Position numbers and translations under genes: made by a program
The notes under the pieces: generated by a model
Seen by the model: only the letters and a program-made list of their open reading frames with translations
Databases searched by the model: none
Told to the model about the DNA's origin: nothing
Shown here: piece by piece, positions 44,246-52,403 of the stretch
Position numbering within the stretch: the first letter of the stretch is position 1
Layout: each line of letters begins with the position of its first letter
Source: CAVUMR01 sp963742715
GTDB taxonomy: Bacteria; Actinomycetota; Actinomycetes; Mycobacteriales; Micromonosporaceae
Length of the DNA stretch: 64,000 nucleotides
Direction of reading: 5' to 3'
Assembly: GCA_963742715.1 (NCBI GenBank)
Contig: CAVUMR010000002.1
Span: 372,001-436,000 of the forward strand

Positions 44246-44261
44246 GTAAGTCTAGCCTTAC
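44246..44261. promoter_or_regulatory. Possible ArsR operator upstream of the arsR-SRPBCC operon
   Basis: GTAAG-6-CTTAC (44246-44261) five bases before the GTG start at 44267. The AT-richer spacer and arms could be a -10 region with an overlapping self-regulator site. Placement this close to the start suggests leaderless translation. Confidence 0.4.
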
Positions 44262-44266
44262 CGTTC

Positions 44267-44599
44267 GTGGGCACTTACCAAGATGGTGGGTTGAGCCTGC
44301 TCGGTGATCCGAGCCGCCGGGTGATCTTCGAGCTGCTCGCTCGACGGCCGTCCTCCGTCGGTGAGCTCGCCCGTCAGTTGCCGATCAGCCGGCCGGCCGT
44401 GTCCCAGCACCTGCGCGTACTCAAGGACGGTGGCCTGGTCGTCAGCCGGCCCGAGGGCACCCGCCGGGTGTACGCGGTCAATCCGGACGGGGTGGCGGCG
44501 CTGCGGGCGTGGCTGGATCGCGTCTGGGCCGAGGCGCTCACGGCTTTTCAGAAGGCCGCCGACGCGGCCCCCTTCGACTCCGAACAGGAGAACTCATGA
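44267..44599 (+). CDS. ArsR-family transcriptional regulator
   Basis: Small winged-helix repressor, 110 aa. The recognition region is ELARQLPISRPAVSQHLRVL, with KDGGLVVSRPEGTRRVYAVN as wing. No cysteine-rich metal site is present, so it belongs to the ArsR group paired with START/AHSA1 proteins. The start is the GTG at 44267, with no ribosome site, so it may be leaderless; a TTG at 44291 is an alternative. It overlaps the SRPBCC gene (ATGA). The open frame continuing upstream to 43145 is a shadow. Confidence 0.9.
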   Translation: MGTYQDGGLSLLGDPSRRVIFELLARRPSSVGELARQLPISRPAVSQHLRVLKDGGLVVSRPEGTRRVYAVNPDGVAALRAWLDRVWAEALTAFQKAADAAPFDSEQENS

Positions 44600-45078
44600 G
44601 CACCGCAGCCACGATCCCGCCGCTGGGCGGAACGGTCACCGTAGGCGTACCCATCGAGCGCGCGTTCCGCGTCTTCACCAGCTCGATCAACACTTGGTGG
44701 CCGGCGCAGTACCACATCGGCCAGGCCGAGATGGCCGAGGCGATCCTCGAGCCCCGGGAAGGCGGCCGCTGGTACGAGCGGGGCGTCGACGGCAGCGAAT
44801 GCGACTGGGGTCGGGTGCTGGCCTGGGAGCCGCCGCACCGGCTCGTGGTGACCTGGCAGATCAACGGCCAGTGGCAGTACGACCCCGATCCCGCCCACGC
44901 CAGCGAGATCGAGGTGCGGTTCTCCGCCGACGGTCCGGAGCAGACCACGGTCGAGCTGGAACATCGACTCATCGACCGGCTCACCGCCGGCCAGGCGCTT
45001 CGCGACGGGCTTGTCGGTGGCGGCGGCTGGGACGCCATGCTGTCCCTGTTCGCCAAGGCCGTGGCCAGCGAGCAGTAG
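44596..45078 (+). CDS. SRPBCC/AHSA1-domain protein
   Basis: 160 aa START-like (AHSA1/CalC-type) protein with a deep hydrophobic pocket. Typical strands are TVTVGVPIERAFRVFTSSIN and EGGRWYERGVDGSECDWGRV. LVVTWQINGQW and VELEHRLIDR follow. The ATG at 44596 overlaps the ArsR stop and has CAGGAG upstream. ArsR-SRPBCC pairs are common in actinomycetes; the SRPBCC protein may sense or bind a small hydrophobic compound. Function unproven. Confidence 0.9.
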   Translation: MSTAATIPPLGGTVTVGVPIERAFRVFTSSINTWWPAQYHIGQAEMAEAILEPREGGRWYERGVDGSECDWGRVLAWEPPHRLVVTWQINGQWQYDPDPAHASEIEVRFSADGPEQTTVELEHRLIDRLTAGQALRDGLVGGGGWDAMLSLFAKAVASEQ

Positions 45079-45256
45079 CGGCATCGCCTGAGGTGTGCGC
45101 TCGTCGTCAACGGGTGTGCGCCGCATGCCAACGACACCGTCACAAAGTCCCGGAAGCATTCCCTGTGTCAGCCGACATCTGTCTTTTCCGGACAGACAGG
45201 GGTGGTCGCGGTTCGCCCGGTCCCGGGTGTTCGCGACCTGTGCAGAGAGGGACGGA

Positions 45257-45661
45257 ATGAAACTGTTCTCGGGTACGGCGTCGCGTGTTCTCCTGGCCGT
45301 CGTCGGGGTGGCGGCCGCGCTGGTCATGGTCGAGGCGCCGGGGGCGTACGCGGCGACCGGACCGGTCTCGCCGCTGGTGTCCTGCTCGACCGGTTACGTG
45401 TGCTTCTACCCGGCGCCCAACTACGGCGGTACGCCGTGCAAGTGGCAGGACGACGACAGTGACTGGCAGGCCTCGCCGGGAGTCTGCTCCTGGTCGGCGA
45501 CGCAGAATGTGCGCTCGCTGTACAACCAGGGCACGAGCGGGCTCGACGTCCTCTACTTCGCCAACGCCGGTTACTCCGACATCGTCGGGTGCGCCGGGCA
45601 GTACGCGGAGGTGACCAACGTCAACTTCCACCTCCGCTCGCACTTCTGGGGCACCTGCTAA
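45257..45661 (+). CDS. Secreted peptidase-inhibitor-like protein (family I36-type)
   Basis: 134 aa. Sec signal (VLLAVVGVAAALVMVEAPGAYA) with cleavage near residue 33. The mature chain resembles SMPI/I36 inhibitors and beta-gamma-crystallin-like modules: CSTGYVCFYPAPNYGGTPC, NVRSLYNQGTS and the C-terminal WGTC. Six cysteines are visible, expected to form three disulfides. The ATG at 45257 follows GAGAGG at 45245-45250 by six bases. A strong terminator follows, so it is a single-gene unit. A role in inhibiting proteases is inferred from the family. Confidence 0.88.
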   Translation: MKLFSGTASRVLLAVVGVAAALVMVEAPGAYAATGPVSPLVSCSTGYVCFYPAPNYGGTPCKWQDDDSDWQASPGVCSWSATQNVRSLYNQGTSGLDVLYFANAGYSDIVGCAGQYAEVTNVNFHLRSHFWGTC

Positions 45662-45677
45662 CCATCCGCACGTGACA

Positions 45678-45707
45678 GGGCCCGGCACCGATCACGGTGC
45701 CGGGCCC
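45678..45707 (+). terminator. Strong hairpin terminator
   Basis: Perfect 13-bp stem GGGCCCGGCACCG / CGGTGCCGGGCCC with a 4-base loop, 17 bases after the I36-like gene. Confidence 0.85.
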
Positions 45708-45859
45708 GCGTCTGTGTTGCGTGGTGGAAGTGGTACGAGCGCCCGCCGTGGCGACCGGTGCCCAATGGGCCAACGAGTAGGGTCGCGGCTACGCCTTGTT
45801 GGGCATTTGCCGGCGGCTTGTTGGGGCACTTTCGCCGGCGGTACGGAAAGGAGTCAGCG

Positions 45860-46735
45860 GTGACGGACCGGAACGCTGGCCCGATGGCTGGAAAGACTGT
45901 GCTGGTGACCGGCGGTACCAACGGCATCGGTCAGGCTACGGCCGCTGGCCTGGCCGCGTTGGGCGCCCGCGTCGGCGTTGTCGGACGTGACGCCGCGCGG
46001 ACCCGGGAGGTGGTCGCCGACCTCGCCGCGGCGTATCCCCACTCGACCGTGGACGCGTTCGTCGCCGACCTGTCGTCGCAGGCAGAGGTACGGCGGTTGG
46101 CCAGCGAAGTGCTCGCCGCGTATCCGCGCCTGGACGTGCTCGTCAACAACGTGGGCGGTTTCTGGGCGACGCGGCGGGTGACCGTGGATGGGTTGGAGCA
46201 CACGTTCGCCGTCAACCATCTCGCCAGCTTCCTGCTCACGGACCTGTTGCTCGATCGGCTCAAGGCCAGCGCGCCGGCCCGGATCGTGAACGTGTCGTCC
46301 GACGCGCACGGCGGGGGCAAGTTGAACTTCGACGACCTACAAGCCGAGCAGGGGTACTCCGGAATGCGGGCGTACGGCCAGTCGAAGCTGGCCAACGTCA
46401 TGTTCACGTACGAGCTGGCCCGCCGGCTGGAGGGCAGTGGCGTGACCGCCAACGTGCTGCACCCCGGCGTGGTACGCACCGGCTTCGCCTCGGAGGATTC
46501 CTCGATCCTGTGGCGGCTCTCCATTCCGCTGATGCGGCTGTTCATGAAGAGTCCGGAGAAGGGCGCGGCCACCTCGGTGTACCTGGCGTCTTCGCCCGAG
46601 GTCGAAGGTGTCACCGGCACTTTCTTCATCGACAGCAAGCCGAAGAAGTCCAGCAAGGCTTCGTACGACACCGCCACCCAGGCGCGGCTGTGGCAGGTGA
46701 GCGTCGACCTGATCGGCCGTACCGCCGGCGTCTAG
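45860..46735 (+). CDS. Short-chain dehydrogenase/reductase
   Basis: Classical SDR of the retinol-dehydrogenase-like branch, 291 aa. The cofactor motif TGGTNGIGQA is at residues 15-24. The Asn core is LVNNVGGFW, the catalytic Ser is in VNVSSDAHG, and Tyr/Lys are in YGQSKLANVMF (YxxxK). The start is the GTG at 45860, with AAAGGAG upstream and ideal spacing; earlier starts reach back to 45758 but have no such site. Substrate unknown; homologues act on lipophilic aldehydes or ketones. It precedes the AT-richer island. Confidence 0.92.
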   Translation: MTDRNAGPMAGKTVLVTGGTNGIGQATAAGLAALGARVGVVGRDAARTREVVADLAAAYPHSTVDAFVADLSSQAEVRRLASEVLAAYPRLDVLVNNVGGFWATRRVTVDGLEHTFAVNHLASFLLTDLLLDRLKASAPARIVNVSSDAHGGGKLNFDDLQAEQGYSGMRAYGQSKLANVMFTYELARRLEGSGVTANVLHPGVVRTGFASEDSSILWRLSIPLMRLFMKSPEKGAATSVYLASSPEVEGVTGTFFIDSKPKKSSKASYDTATQARLWQVSVDLIGRTAGV

Positions 46736-46908
46736 CTCCTACTGGTTAACGTCCGTTCGTGCGCTGGTCATGGTTGCTCGGGCATCGCGGCTTGTGCCGT
46801 AAACCAACGAGTGATGTCGCGCTACGAGTGTTGGCCAATGCATCGACTGCCGGTTCACGAACTCCCGCAGCGGCGTCCGTTCCGACGCCCTCTACCGTTC
46901 CCGTGAAA

Positions 46909-48354
46909 CTACGAGATCAGGAAGTTAAAGCGGTCATGGATCACTTTGAAGATGGCCTTTTCTTGTGGCTTCTGGTCCTTCGAGGTTATTCGCTCTCGGA
47001 CCAGGCCACGCATGTCGTCGTCATCCAGTGCGACAATGTAGCCTCGGCCGTCTCGGGCTGTATCCCGGCAGCGATCCAGGAATAGGGCCTTATCTTCGAA
47101 TCTGCGGCAAACTACTATACCGACCCAGCCGCGCCTGTCAGAGAACCTTCCCGCAATCTGATCCAGTTCCGGATTAGCTATGTCGCGCGTGTAGTTCTTA
47201 CATTCCACCGGTATCGTTGCCGCTCTATAATTGGCGGTAAGCCAGTAAAAGGTTCCTCGCGGCGCGAGATTGTCATAGGTGATGTCTATTCGTTTCCTCC
47301 CTTCGTGTATTTCCCTCTCTAACTGCACATTGCCAAGATAGGGATATGTGATCGCTGTGAGGAGCTTTTCGGCCGCCCGATGATAGACAGTGGCCGCTGC
47401 ATTGCCCGGCGGTATGGCAAGGAGCTCATCCAGCAGCGCGTTGTAGTTCGGTTCCGGCGTGTCGGTCACTTCAGCAATCTGCTCGTGCGTCAGGACCGGA
47501 GAAGACAGCCGTGAGATTGATGACCGGTACTTTGGCAGCGCTTCGCGGAATTCTTGGCTGTAGCGGACGATCGATAGCTTGTCTGTTGCGTACTTCTTTT
47601 TCAAGTCGCCGTGGAAGACAGTTCGCTTGCCGTTCTTTAGCGTCGTGACGAGCTGCGAGTTTGAGTCAAGCTCCTTGTCCTCGAGGTATGGCGCCAGGAA
47701 ACCGTTGAAGTACTTATCCTTGTCATAGGTTAGCCTGAATCTGACAATGGACTTAGGTATTAAGAGCAGAGACCCATCCTCGGCCCTGGGTAGAGGGATC
47801 CATCCCTCCTCCCAGTCCAGCTTGTCTGGATTCCAGATGTGGCCACTGTATTGGTCTTCGAGTGGTATTCCGTAATACTCGCATGCCCTGTGCGTGTAGC
47901 CGATTAGCGCTCCCCTGATTACGTGGGTCGCGATATCCGAAATAATATCCGGTCCGATCCCTGGAATAAGTAAGGCAGAGTCCTCCAGGTCTTCCAGAAG
48001 GCCGGTTTTGGCAGCACGGCTCTTGGATAGCCGATCCACCACCTTGCCGGCGCCTACACCGCCCAAGCCTCTTCCTCTTGATCGCCCCTTGGAAAACCCG
48101 AGGTGTGTCTCGTTTGGTTCAGTCAGGTGAGCGAGCAACTGGCCGAGACGTCTCTCATTTGGAACTCTAACTGCCTCTAGCACTTCCGCGAAAAAGGATC
48201 GCAGAAGCGCCACGCAACTATCAGACCAGTCCGAATCCTCAATTCGGATCGCTTTGGGATCGAGGAACACCGGAACGTCGGTACAGACATCGACGTCTAC
48301 AAAGTCAAGAGTTGGCTGCGTGCGGTTGAGGGAGTAGAGTTCGGAAACTCGCAT
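46909..48354 (-). CDS. Putative PD-(D/E)XK nuclease, horizontally acquired
   Basis: 481 aa, of unlike base composition: row 47281-47340 contains 26 G/C of 60, far below the neighbouring genes. The C-terminal region has a PD-(D/E)XK-like nuclease core: RKRIDITY with Asp at residue 357, and VECKNY with Glu 384 and Lys 386, followed by LDQIAGRFSDRRGWVGIVV. The N-terminal 300 residues are unfamiliar; conserved-looking motifs are FVDVDVCTDVPVFLDPKAI, EPNETHLGFSKGRSRGRGLG and GLLEDLEDSALLIPGIGPDI. No signal peptide or membrane segment is seen. The start is the ATG at 48354, behind GGGGTGA. It stands alone, near a tRNA-Arg gene, a common site for mobile DNA. A single-gene defence role is plausible but unproven; an NTPase or methyltransferase partner is absent. 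Confidence 0.75.
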   Translation of the reverse strand: MRVSELYSLNRTQPTLDFVDVDVCTDVPVFLDPKAIRIEDSDWSDSCVALLRSFFAEVLEAVRVPNERRLGQLLAHLTEPNETHLGFSKGRSRGRGLGGVGAGKVVDRLSKSRAAKTGLLEDLEDSALLIPGIGPDIISDIATHVIRGALIGYTHRACEYYGIPLEDQYSGHIWNPDKLDWEEGWIPLPRAEDGSLLLIPKSIVRFRLTYDKDKYFNGFLAPYLEDKELDSNSQLVTTLKNGKRTVFHGDLKKKYATDKLSIVRYSQEFREALPKYRSSISRLSSPVLTHEQIAEVTDTPEPNYNALLDELLAIPPGNAAATVYHRAAEKLLTAITYPYLGNVQLEREIHEGRKRIDITYDNLAPRGTFYWLTANYRAATIPVECKNYTRDIANPELDQIAGRFSDRRGWVGIVVCRRFEDKALFLDRCRDTARDGRGYIVALDDDDMRGLVRERITSKDQKPQEKAIFKVIHDRFNFLIS

Positions 48355-48701
48355 CTGTCACCCCAGGTGCTCGTCGCAGTATGCGCACGAAACCGTAGCC
48401 ACAGTGTGTGATCTTACGGATACGACCACCTAGCAGCAAGATGGGCATAGCGATCCGTCCGCTGTGCTAAATGGCGAACGGGGTGGCTTGGCTACCGGTG
48501 GCATTGCGCACTCGTATGTCGTGGGCAGGCTGGTCGCTCCGTCACCGTCGCCATCACGACGCGGCACAAGATCAAACCTCAGTTCGAATAGCTGGTCTAC
48601 CGCGTCCGCTCACTGGTTCAGCAAGATCAAACCGTGTCTCGCATCCCCATGAACAGGACGGCCTCGGACGGCGGATCAGGTTCGTACGTCGTCAGGATCG
48701 G
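48355..48701. other. Intergenic region between the nuclease gene and tRNA-Arg
   Basis: 347 bases of intermediate base composition, with no credible gene. Small frames on the plus strand at 48464-48834 read into the tRNA and are not real. No copy of the tRNA 3' end or an integrase remnant is seen. Confidence 0.5.
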
Positions 48702-48774
48702 TGCGCCCGGCAGGATTCGAACCTGCGACCTAAGGATTAGAAGTCCCCCGCTCTATCCACTGAGCTACGGGCGC
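48702..48774 (-). tRNA. tRNA-Arg (UCU)
   Basis: 73-nt cloverleaf on the minus strand. The 7-bp acceptor stem is GCGCCCG / CGGGCGC, D arm GCTC / GAGC, anticodon loop CTTCTAA with anticodon UCU, and T arm GCAGG-TTCGAAT-CCTGC. The discriminator is A; no CCA is encoded. The anticodon stem contains two G-U pairs. It reads AGA codons, rare in this genome. Such tRNA genes are frequent integration sites, and the AT-richer nuclease gene lies past its 3' side. Confidence 0.97.
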
Positions 48775-49049
48775 GCTCCCGTCGGGGAGAGGCTACCGCC
48801 CGGCGTCTACCAGCGGGATGGACAAAGGTCTTGATCCGACCCAGAGCTGACCCAACCGGCGCGCACCCCCACTCACGCCCTGGTACCCCACCAACAACCG
48901 ACCACCCGACCACGTTCGGTCACCAGCGAGTCACGCGACCGGCGCGCGGCCGGTCACCCGGCCACGCGTGGCGATGATGACGAGAGAGTCCAATCAGGCG
49001 GGTGTACAGGTGATTTCGCTGCGGCCGGGAACGCACTAAGTTACGACGG

Positions 49050-49580
49050 GTGCACCCCTCCCCGACGTACCTGCCCGTGCTCGGGTCGACCACGGACAGT
49101 GATTTCTACACGTCCACTGGCGACCCTGAGGCTCCGGTGCTGGACGAGTTTCTCGACCATCTTGTCGTCGGCTACTCGTTCGGCCCGCCGTATGGCGGCC
49201 GCTTGATCACGCAGGCCCAACTGGCCGAGATGGGCATGACCCACCGGTCGTTACGCCGTACCGCAGCGGACCAGCTCGACCAGACGCTCGACCAGGTGGA
49301 GATCCACGGCCTGGAGCCGGTGTTCATGCTGTCCTTCGACGGGATCGAGTCGAGCCTGCTGCTCGCCGACGAGGTGTGGGATCACCTGGCCGAGCAGATC
49401 GTCGGCGACATCGTGGTGGGGGTGCCGGCCCGGGACGTCCTGATGGTGACCGGCACCGAGTCGCCATCGGGGCTGGCGAAGACCCGGCGCGCGGTCGAGC
49501 GGGTGCACTTCGCCGGCGACGAGCACCTGCTCAGCAAGCAGCTTCTGGTACGCCGGCAGGGCGACTGGTACTGGATGTGA
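49050..49580 (+). CDS. DUF1444-like (YtpQ-type) protein
   Basis: 176 aa cytoplasmic protein. DEVWDHLAEQIVGDIVVGVP and ARDVLMVTGTES followed by RRAVERVHFAGDEHLLSK resemble the C-terminal half of DUF1444/YtpQ proteins; the family's N-terminal half looks replaced or diverged. No catalytic motifs are known. The start is the GTG at 49050; no ribosome site is visible and CACTAAGTTACG directly upstream could be a -10 element, so the mRNA may be leaderless. It overlaps the kinase gene by four bases (GTGA), which implies related functions. Confidence 0.7.
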   Translation: MHPSPTYLPVLGSTTDSDFYTSTGDPEAPVLDEFLDHLVVGYSFGPPYGGRLITQAQLAEMGMTHRSLRRTAADQLDQTLDQVEIHGLEPVFMLSFDGIESSLLLADEVWDHLAEQIVGDIVVGVPARDVLMVTGTESPSGLAKTRRAVERVHFAGDEHLLSKQLLVRRQGDWYWM

Positions 49581-50284
49581 GCTCGCCGGTCCAGGTGATC
49601 TCGAAGCTGGACGAGCTTGTCGCGCGGGCCCGGGCGCTGGCCGACGAGGCGATCAGTGCCGCCGAGCACACGCCACCGCCCCGGCATGCCGCGCCGGATC
49701 ATCACGCACGCTCGGCCGCGCCAGGCGCGGTCCGGCGCATTCTCGGGATAACCGGGCCGCCGGGCGCCGGCAAGTCGACGCTGGCAGAGGCCGTCGTCGC
49801 CGAGCTTTCCGAGGTTTCTGTACTCGTACCCATGGACGGTTTTCATCTTGCCCAGGCCGAGTTGGAGCGGCTCGGGCGGGCAAACCGCAAGGGTGCCCCG
49901 GACACCTTCGACAGTGCCGGTTACGCGGCTCTGCTGCGCCGGCTGCACGATCCCGACGAGGAGTGCGTGTACGCGCCGGTGTTCCGTCGCGACCTGGAGG
50001 AGCCGATCGCCGGTGCAATCGCGGCGACGGCGAAGGCGCCGCTGGTCGTGACCGAGGGGAACTACCTGCTGACCTGGCCCGATGTGGCCGAGCTGCTGGA
50101 CGAGACCTGGTATCTCGAGGTCGACGACACGCTCCGGCTCGAGCGGCTGACCGCGCGGCACGCGGCCTTCGGCAAGCCGCCGGAGGTGGCCCGGGAGTGG
50201 GCGCACGGCTCGGACCAGCGCAACGCCGAAGTGGTCGCCGCGACCCGCGACCGCGCAGACATCCTGGTCCGGCTGCCCGACTGA
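49577..50284 (+). CDS. P-loop nucleoside/nucleotide kinase-family protein
   Basis: 235 aa kinase of the uridine-kinase/PRK/PanK type. Walker A is GITGPPGAGKSTLAEA at about residue 57, DGFHLAQ is the usual substrate/metal Asp, and RRDLEEPIAG and VTEGNYLL are family segments. The Arg lid is RLTARHAAFGKPPE. The start is the GTG at 49577, overlapping the previous stop. The substrate, perhaps a sugar or nucleoside, cannot be assigned. Confidence 0.88.
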   Translation: MSSPVQVISKLDELVARARALADEAISAAEHTPPPRHAAPDHHARSAAPGAVRRILGITGPPGAGKSTLAEAVVAELSEVSVLVPMDGFHLAQAELERLGRANRKGAPDTFDSAGYAALLRRLHDPDEECVYAPVFRRDLEEPIAGAIAATAKAPLVVTEGNYLLTWPDVAELLDETWYLEVDDTLRLERLTARHAAFGKPPEVAREWAHGSDQRNAEVVAATRDRADILVRLPD

Positions 50285-50416
50285 CCTAAGGGCCGGCCTG
50301 ACCGGCGCCCGCCCGTCAAACGGCCCGGCTGACCAGCGCCTGCCCGGGGTGAACGAACCTGTCACAGCCGCCGCATACGGTCGCGTCGACGGACTTCGAC
50401 AACCGGGAAGGGCGCC

Positions 50417-51340
50417 ATGCGCTTCGGCATCGACATCTCCCCGGCCGGCGCCTGGGGCGACCCGCGCACTCTCGCCGAGCTGGCCGCGCTGGCCGAACGA
50501 TCCGGCTGGGACGGCGTGTTCGTCGAGGACTATCTGGTGTACCAGGGTGGCGGCGAGCCCACCTACGACCCGTGGATCGCGCTGGCGGCTGTCGCGCTGG
50601 CGACCGAGCGGATCACGCTCGGCACGATGGTCACGCCGCTGCCCAGGCGCCGGCCGTGGAAGGTCGCCGCGGAGGCGATGACGATCGACCACCTGTCCGG
50701 CGGCCGGTTCGTGCTCGGGGTCGGCAGCGGCGACCCGGACAGCCCCGATACAACGTCCATGCGCACGGCTTGTCCGTGCGGACTGCCTCCGGCAGCCCGC
50801 ACAGACCGCCATCGTGGCCACTCCGCCGACCTGGCCGACCCGAAAATACGGGCCGAAATCCTGGACGAGTCGCTCGACATCCTCGCCGGGCTGTGGAGCG
50901 GTGAGCCGTTCAGCTACACCGGCAGGCACTACCAGGTCGACGAGGTGACGCTGCGACCCGCACCGGTGCAACGGCCGCGGATTCCAATCTGGGTCGGCGG
51001 CCAGTTCACCCGGCGCGGCCCGCGCGAGCGGGCGGTCCGGTGGGACGGCTCCTGCCTCTACCGGGCCACCCCGCCGATGTGGGAGGACATCATGCCGGTC
51101 GACATCCGGGCGTTGCGTGACGCCGTCCGGGAGCAGCGCGGCACCGACGAGGGCTACGACATCGCGGTCGGCGGCCGGCACCGTCGAGCCGACGAGGACG
51201 CCGAGCGGCGGTATGTCGCGAGCATCGCCGCGGCCGGTGCGACCTGGTGGCACGAGTTCCTGTCGCCGGCGGATCCGCTCGACACCGTGCGCGAACACAT
51301 CGCCCGCGGCCCGCTGCGGGACGCCGTCCAGACCCGCTGA
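50417..51340 (+). CDS. LLM-class flavin oxidoreductase with in-frame palindromic insert
   Basis: 307 aa luciferase-like oxidoreductase. The N-terminus (MRFGIDISPAGAWGDPRTLA), ERITLGTMVTPLPRRRPWKV and RFVLGVGSGDPDSPD are typical. After the last motif, about 25 residues of non-family sequence (TTSMRTACPCGLPPAARTDR and more) are inserted. Normal sequence then resumes (LADPKIRAEILDESLDILAG). In DNA the insert carries two nested hairpins (50762-50802). Homologues have a short loop (FGDPxDPxIRAEILDE) here. The protein may still fold, as the insert is in a loop, but activity is uncertain. ATG at 50417. Confidence 0.85.
   Translation: MRFGIDISPAGAWGDPRTLAELAALAERSGWDGVFVEDYLVYQGGGEPTYDPWIALAAVALATERITLGTMVTPLPRRRPWKVAAEAMTIDHLSGGRFVLGVGSGDPDSPDTTSMRTACPCGLPPAARTDRHRGHSADLADPKIRAEILDESLDILAGLWSGEPFSYTGRHYQVDEVTLRPAPVQRPRIPIWVGGQFTRRGPRERAVRWDGSCLYRATPPMWEDIMPVDIRALRDAVREQRGTDEGYDIAVGGRHRRADEDAERRYVASIAAAGATWWHEFLSPADPLDTVREHIARGPLRDAVQTR
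50762..50802. repeat. Nested hairpin element inside the LLM gene
   Basis: Stem 1 is CGCACGG (50762-50768) / CCGTGCG (50774-50780). Stem 2 is GTGCGG-a-CTGCC (50776-50787) / GGCAG-c-CCGCAC (50791-50802) with a 3-base loop. The arms of the two stems compete (shared 50776-50780). The element interrupts a conserved protein region in frame. Confidence 0.75.
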
Positions 51341-51450
51341 ACGGGTCAGCGGTCGGCAGGCCGAAGACACGCCGGCCGGATTCGGTCAGCGGGCGGCTGG
51401 ATCGGCGCGCGGGAGACGCACAGGGCGGATAGACCAGCGCGGAAACGAAT

Positions 51451-51490
51451 CGGGACCCACCACGGCGTCGTCGCAGCGTGGTGGGTCCCG
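51451..51490. terminator. Bidirectional hairpin terminator
   Basis: Perfect 14-bp stem CGGGACCCACCACG / CGTGGTGGGTCCCG with a 12-base loop between the convergent LLM gene and the sugar ABC operon. Confidence 0.85.
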
Positions 51491-51509
51491 AGCCTCGGGG
51501 CGGTCGGCG

Positions 51510-52403
51510 TCAGCCCTTGACGCCGGAGCTCGCCATACCTCGTACGAAGAAGCGCTGGAAGATGATGAACACGATCGCTACCGGAATGATCGTCATGATC
51601 GATCCTGCCAGCATCGTGGGATAGTCGAACGTCTGCCCGCCGGCGCCACCGCGGCCGAGGGTGGACAGTCCGAGCGGAAGCGTCCAGTGGTCGGGGCTCG
51701 CGCGTACCACGATCAGCGGCAGCAGGAACTCGTTCCAGGTGCCCTGGAAGGACAGGATCGTCAGAGTGATCAGCCCCGGTCGGGCCAGCGGGAGTACGAC
51801 GTACCAGTAGGTCTTGAAGATGCTGGCGCCGTCGATCCGGGCCGCTTCCTCCAGTTCCTTCGGCAACTGCTCGAAGAACTGCTTCATGATGAAGATGCCG
51901 ACCGCGTCCACGGCCAGCGGCAGGATCAGTCCCCAGTACGTGTCCAGCAGCTGCAACTGTTTGAGCACCAGGAACCGTGGCACGGTCAGCACGATCGGCG
52001 GGACCGCGAGTACGGCCAGCACCGCCACGAACACCACGCCGCGACCGCGCCACTGCAACCGGGCCAGTGAGTAGCCGGCGAGCGAGTCGAGGAACAGCCG
52101 CAGCAGCGTTGCCGCAACGGTCACGATCAGCGAGTTCAGTGTCCACAGTGGAAAGTCGCTGTGCGCCAGGATGAAGTCCCAGGCGCGCGACGTGGACTCG
52201 ACCGGCCACGGGAGCACCGGATGCGTCGCCACGTCCGGGCGGGACTTGAAGGTGGTCGCGACGGACAGCAGGAACGGGTAGATGAACGCGAGCGCGAACG
52301 CGGCCAGCACGGCGTACCCGATGATCCGCTTGCTGATGCGCCAGGCCGGCGACTGCTCGCCGGGTACGTCCACCTCCGAGCGGACCGTGGTGTCGGCAGC
52401 CAT
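51510..52403 (-). CDS. Carbohydrate ABC transporter permease (MalG-type)
   Basis: 297 aa inner-membrane permease with six hydrophobic segments. The EAA coupling motif is EEAARIDGASIFKTYWYVVL, matching the binding-protein-dependent sugar importer group. The start is the ATG at 52403 with GGAAGGAGG upstream, overlapping the MalF-type stop by one base (TGATG). It is the last gene of an operon: binding protein, MalF-type and MalG-type. The importer lacks its own ATPase; a shared MsiK-like ATPase, perhaps that at 10458, would be needed. Confidence 0.95.
   Translation of the reverse strand: MAADTTVRSEVDVPGEQSPAWRISKRIIGYAVLAAFALAFIYPFLLSVATTFKSRPDVATHPVLPWPVESTSRAWDFILAHSDFPLWTLNSLIVTVAATLLRLFLDSLAGYSLARLQWRGRGVVFVAVLAVLAVPPIVLTVPRFLVLKQLQLLDTYWGLILPLAVDAVGIFIMKQFFEQLPKELEEAARIDGASIFKTYWYVVLPLARPGLITLTILSFQGTWNEFLLPLIVVRASPDHWTLPLGLSTLGRGGAGGQTFDYPTMLAGSIMTIIPVAIVFIIFQRFFVRGMASSGVKG

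Noticed and set aside
46740..46908. Second att site for an island ending at tRNA-Arg
   Set aside because: I looked for a copy of the tRNA 3' end (GATTCGAACCTGCGAC) here and found none, so no bounded integrative element can be claimed.
48464..48834. Small plus-strand proteins overlapping the tRNA region
   Set aside because: They read through the tRNA-Arg gene antisense and lack ribosome sites or homologous motifs.
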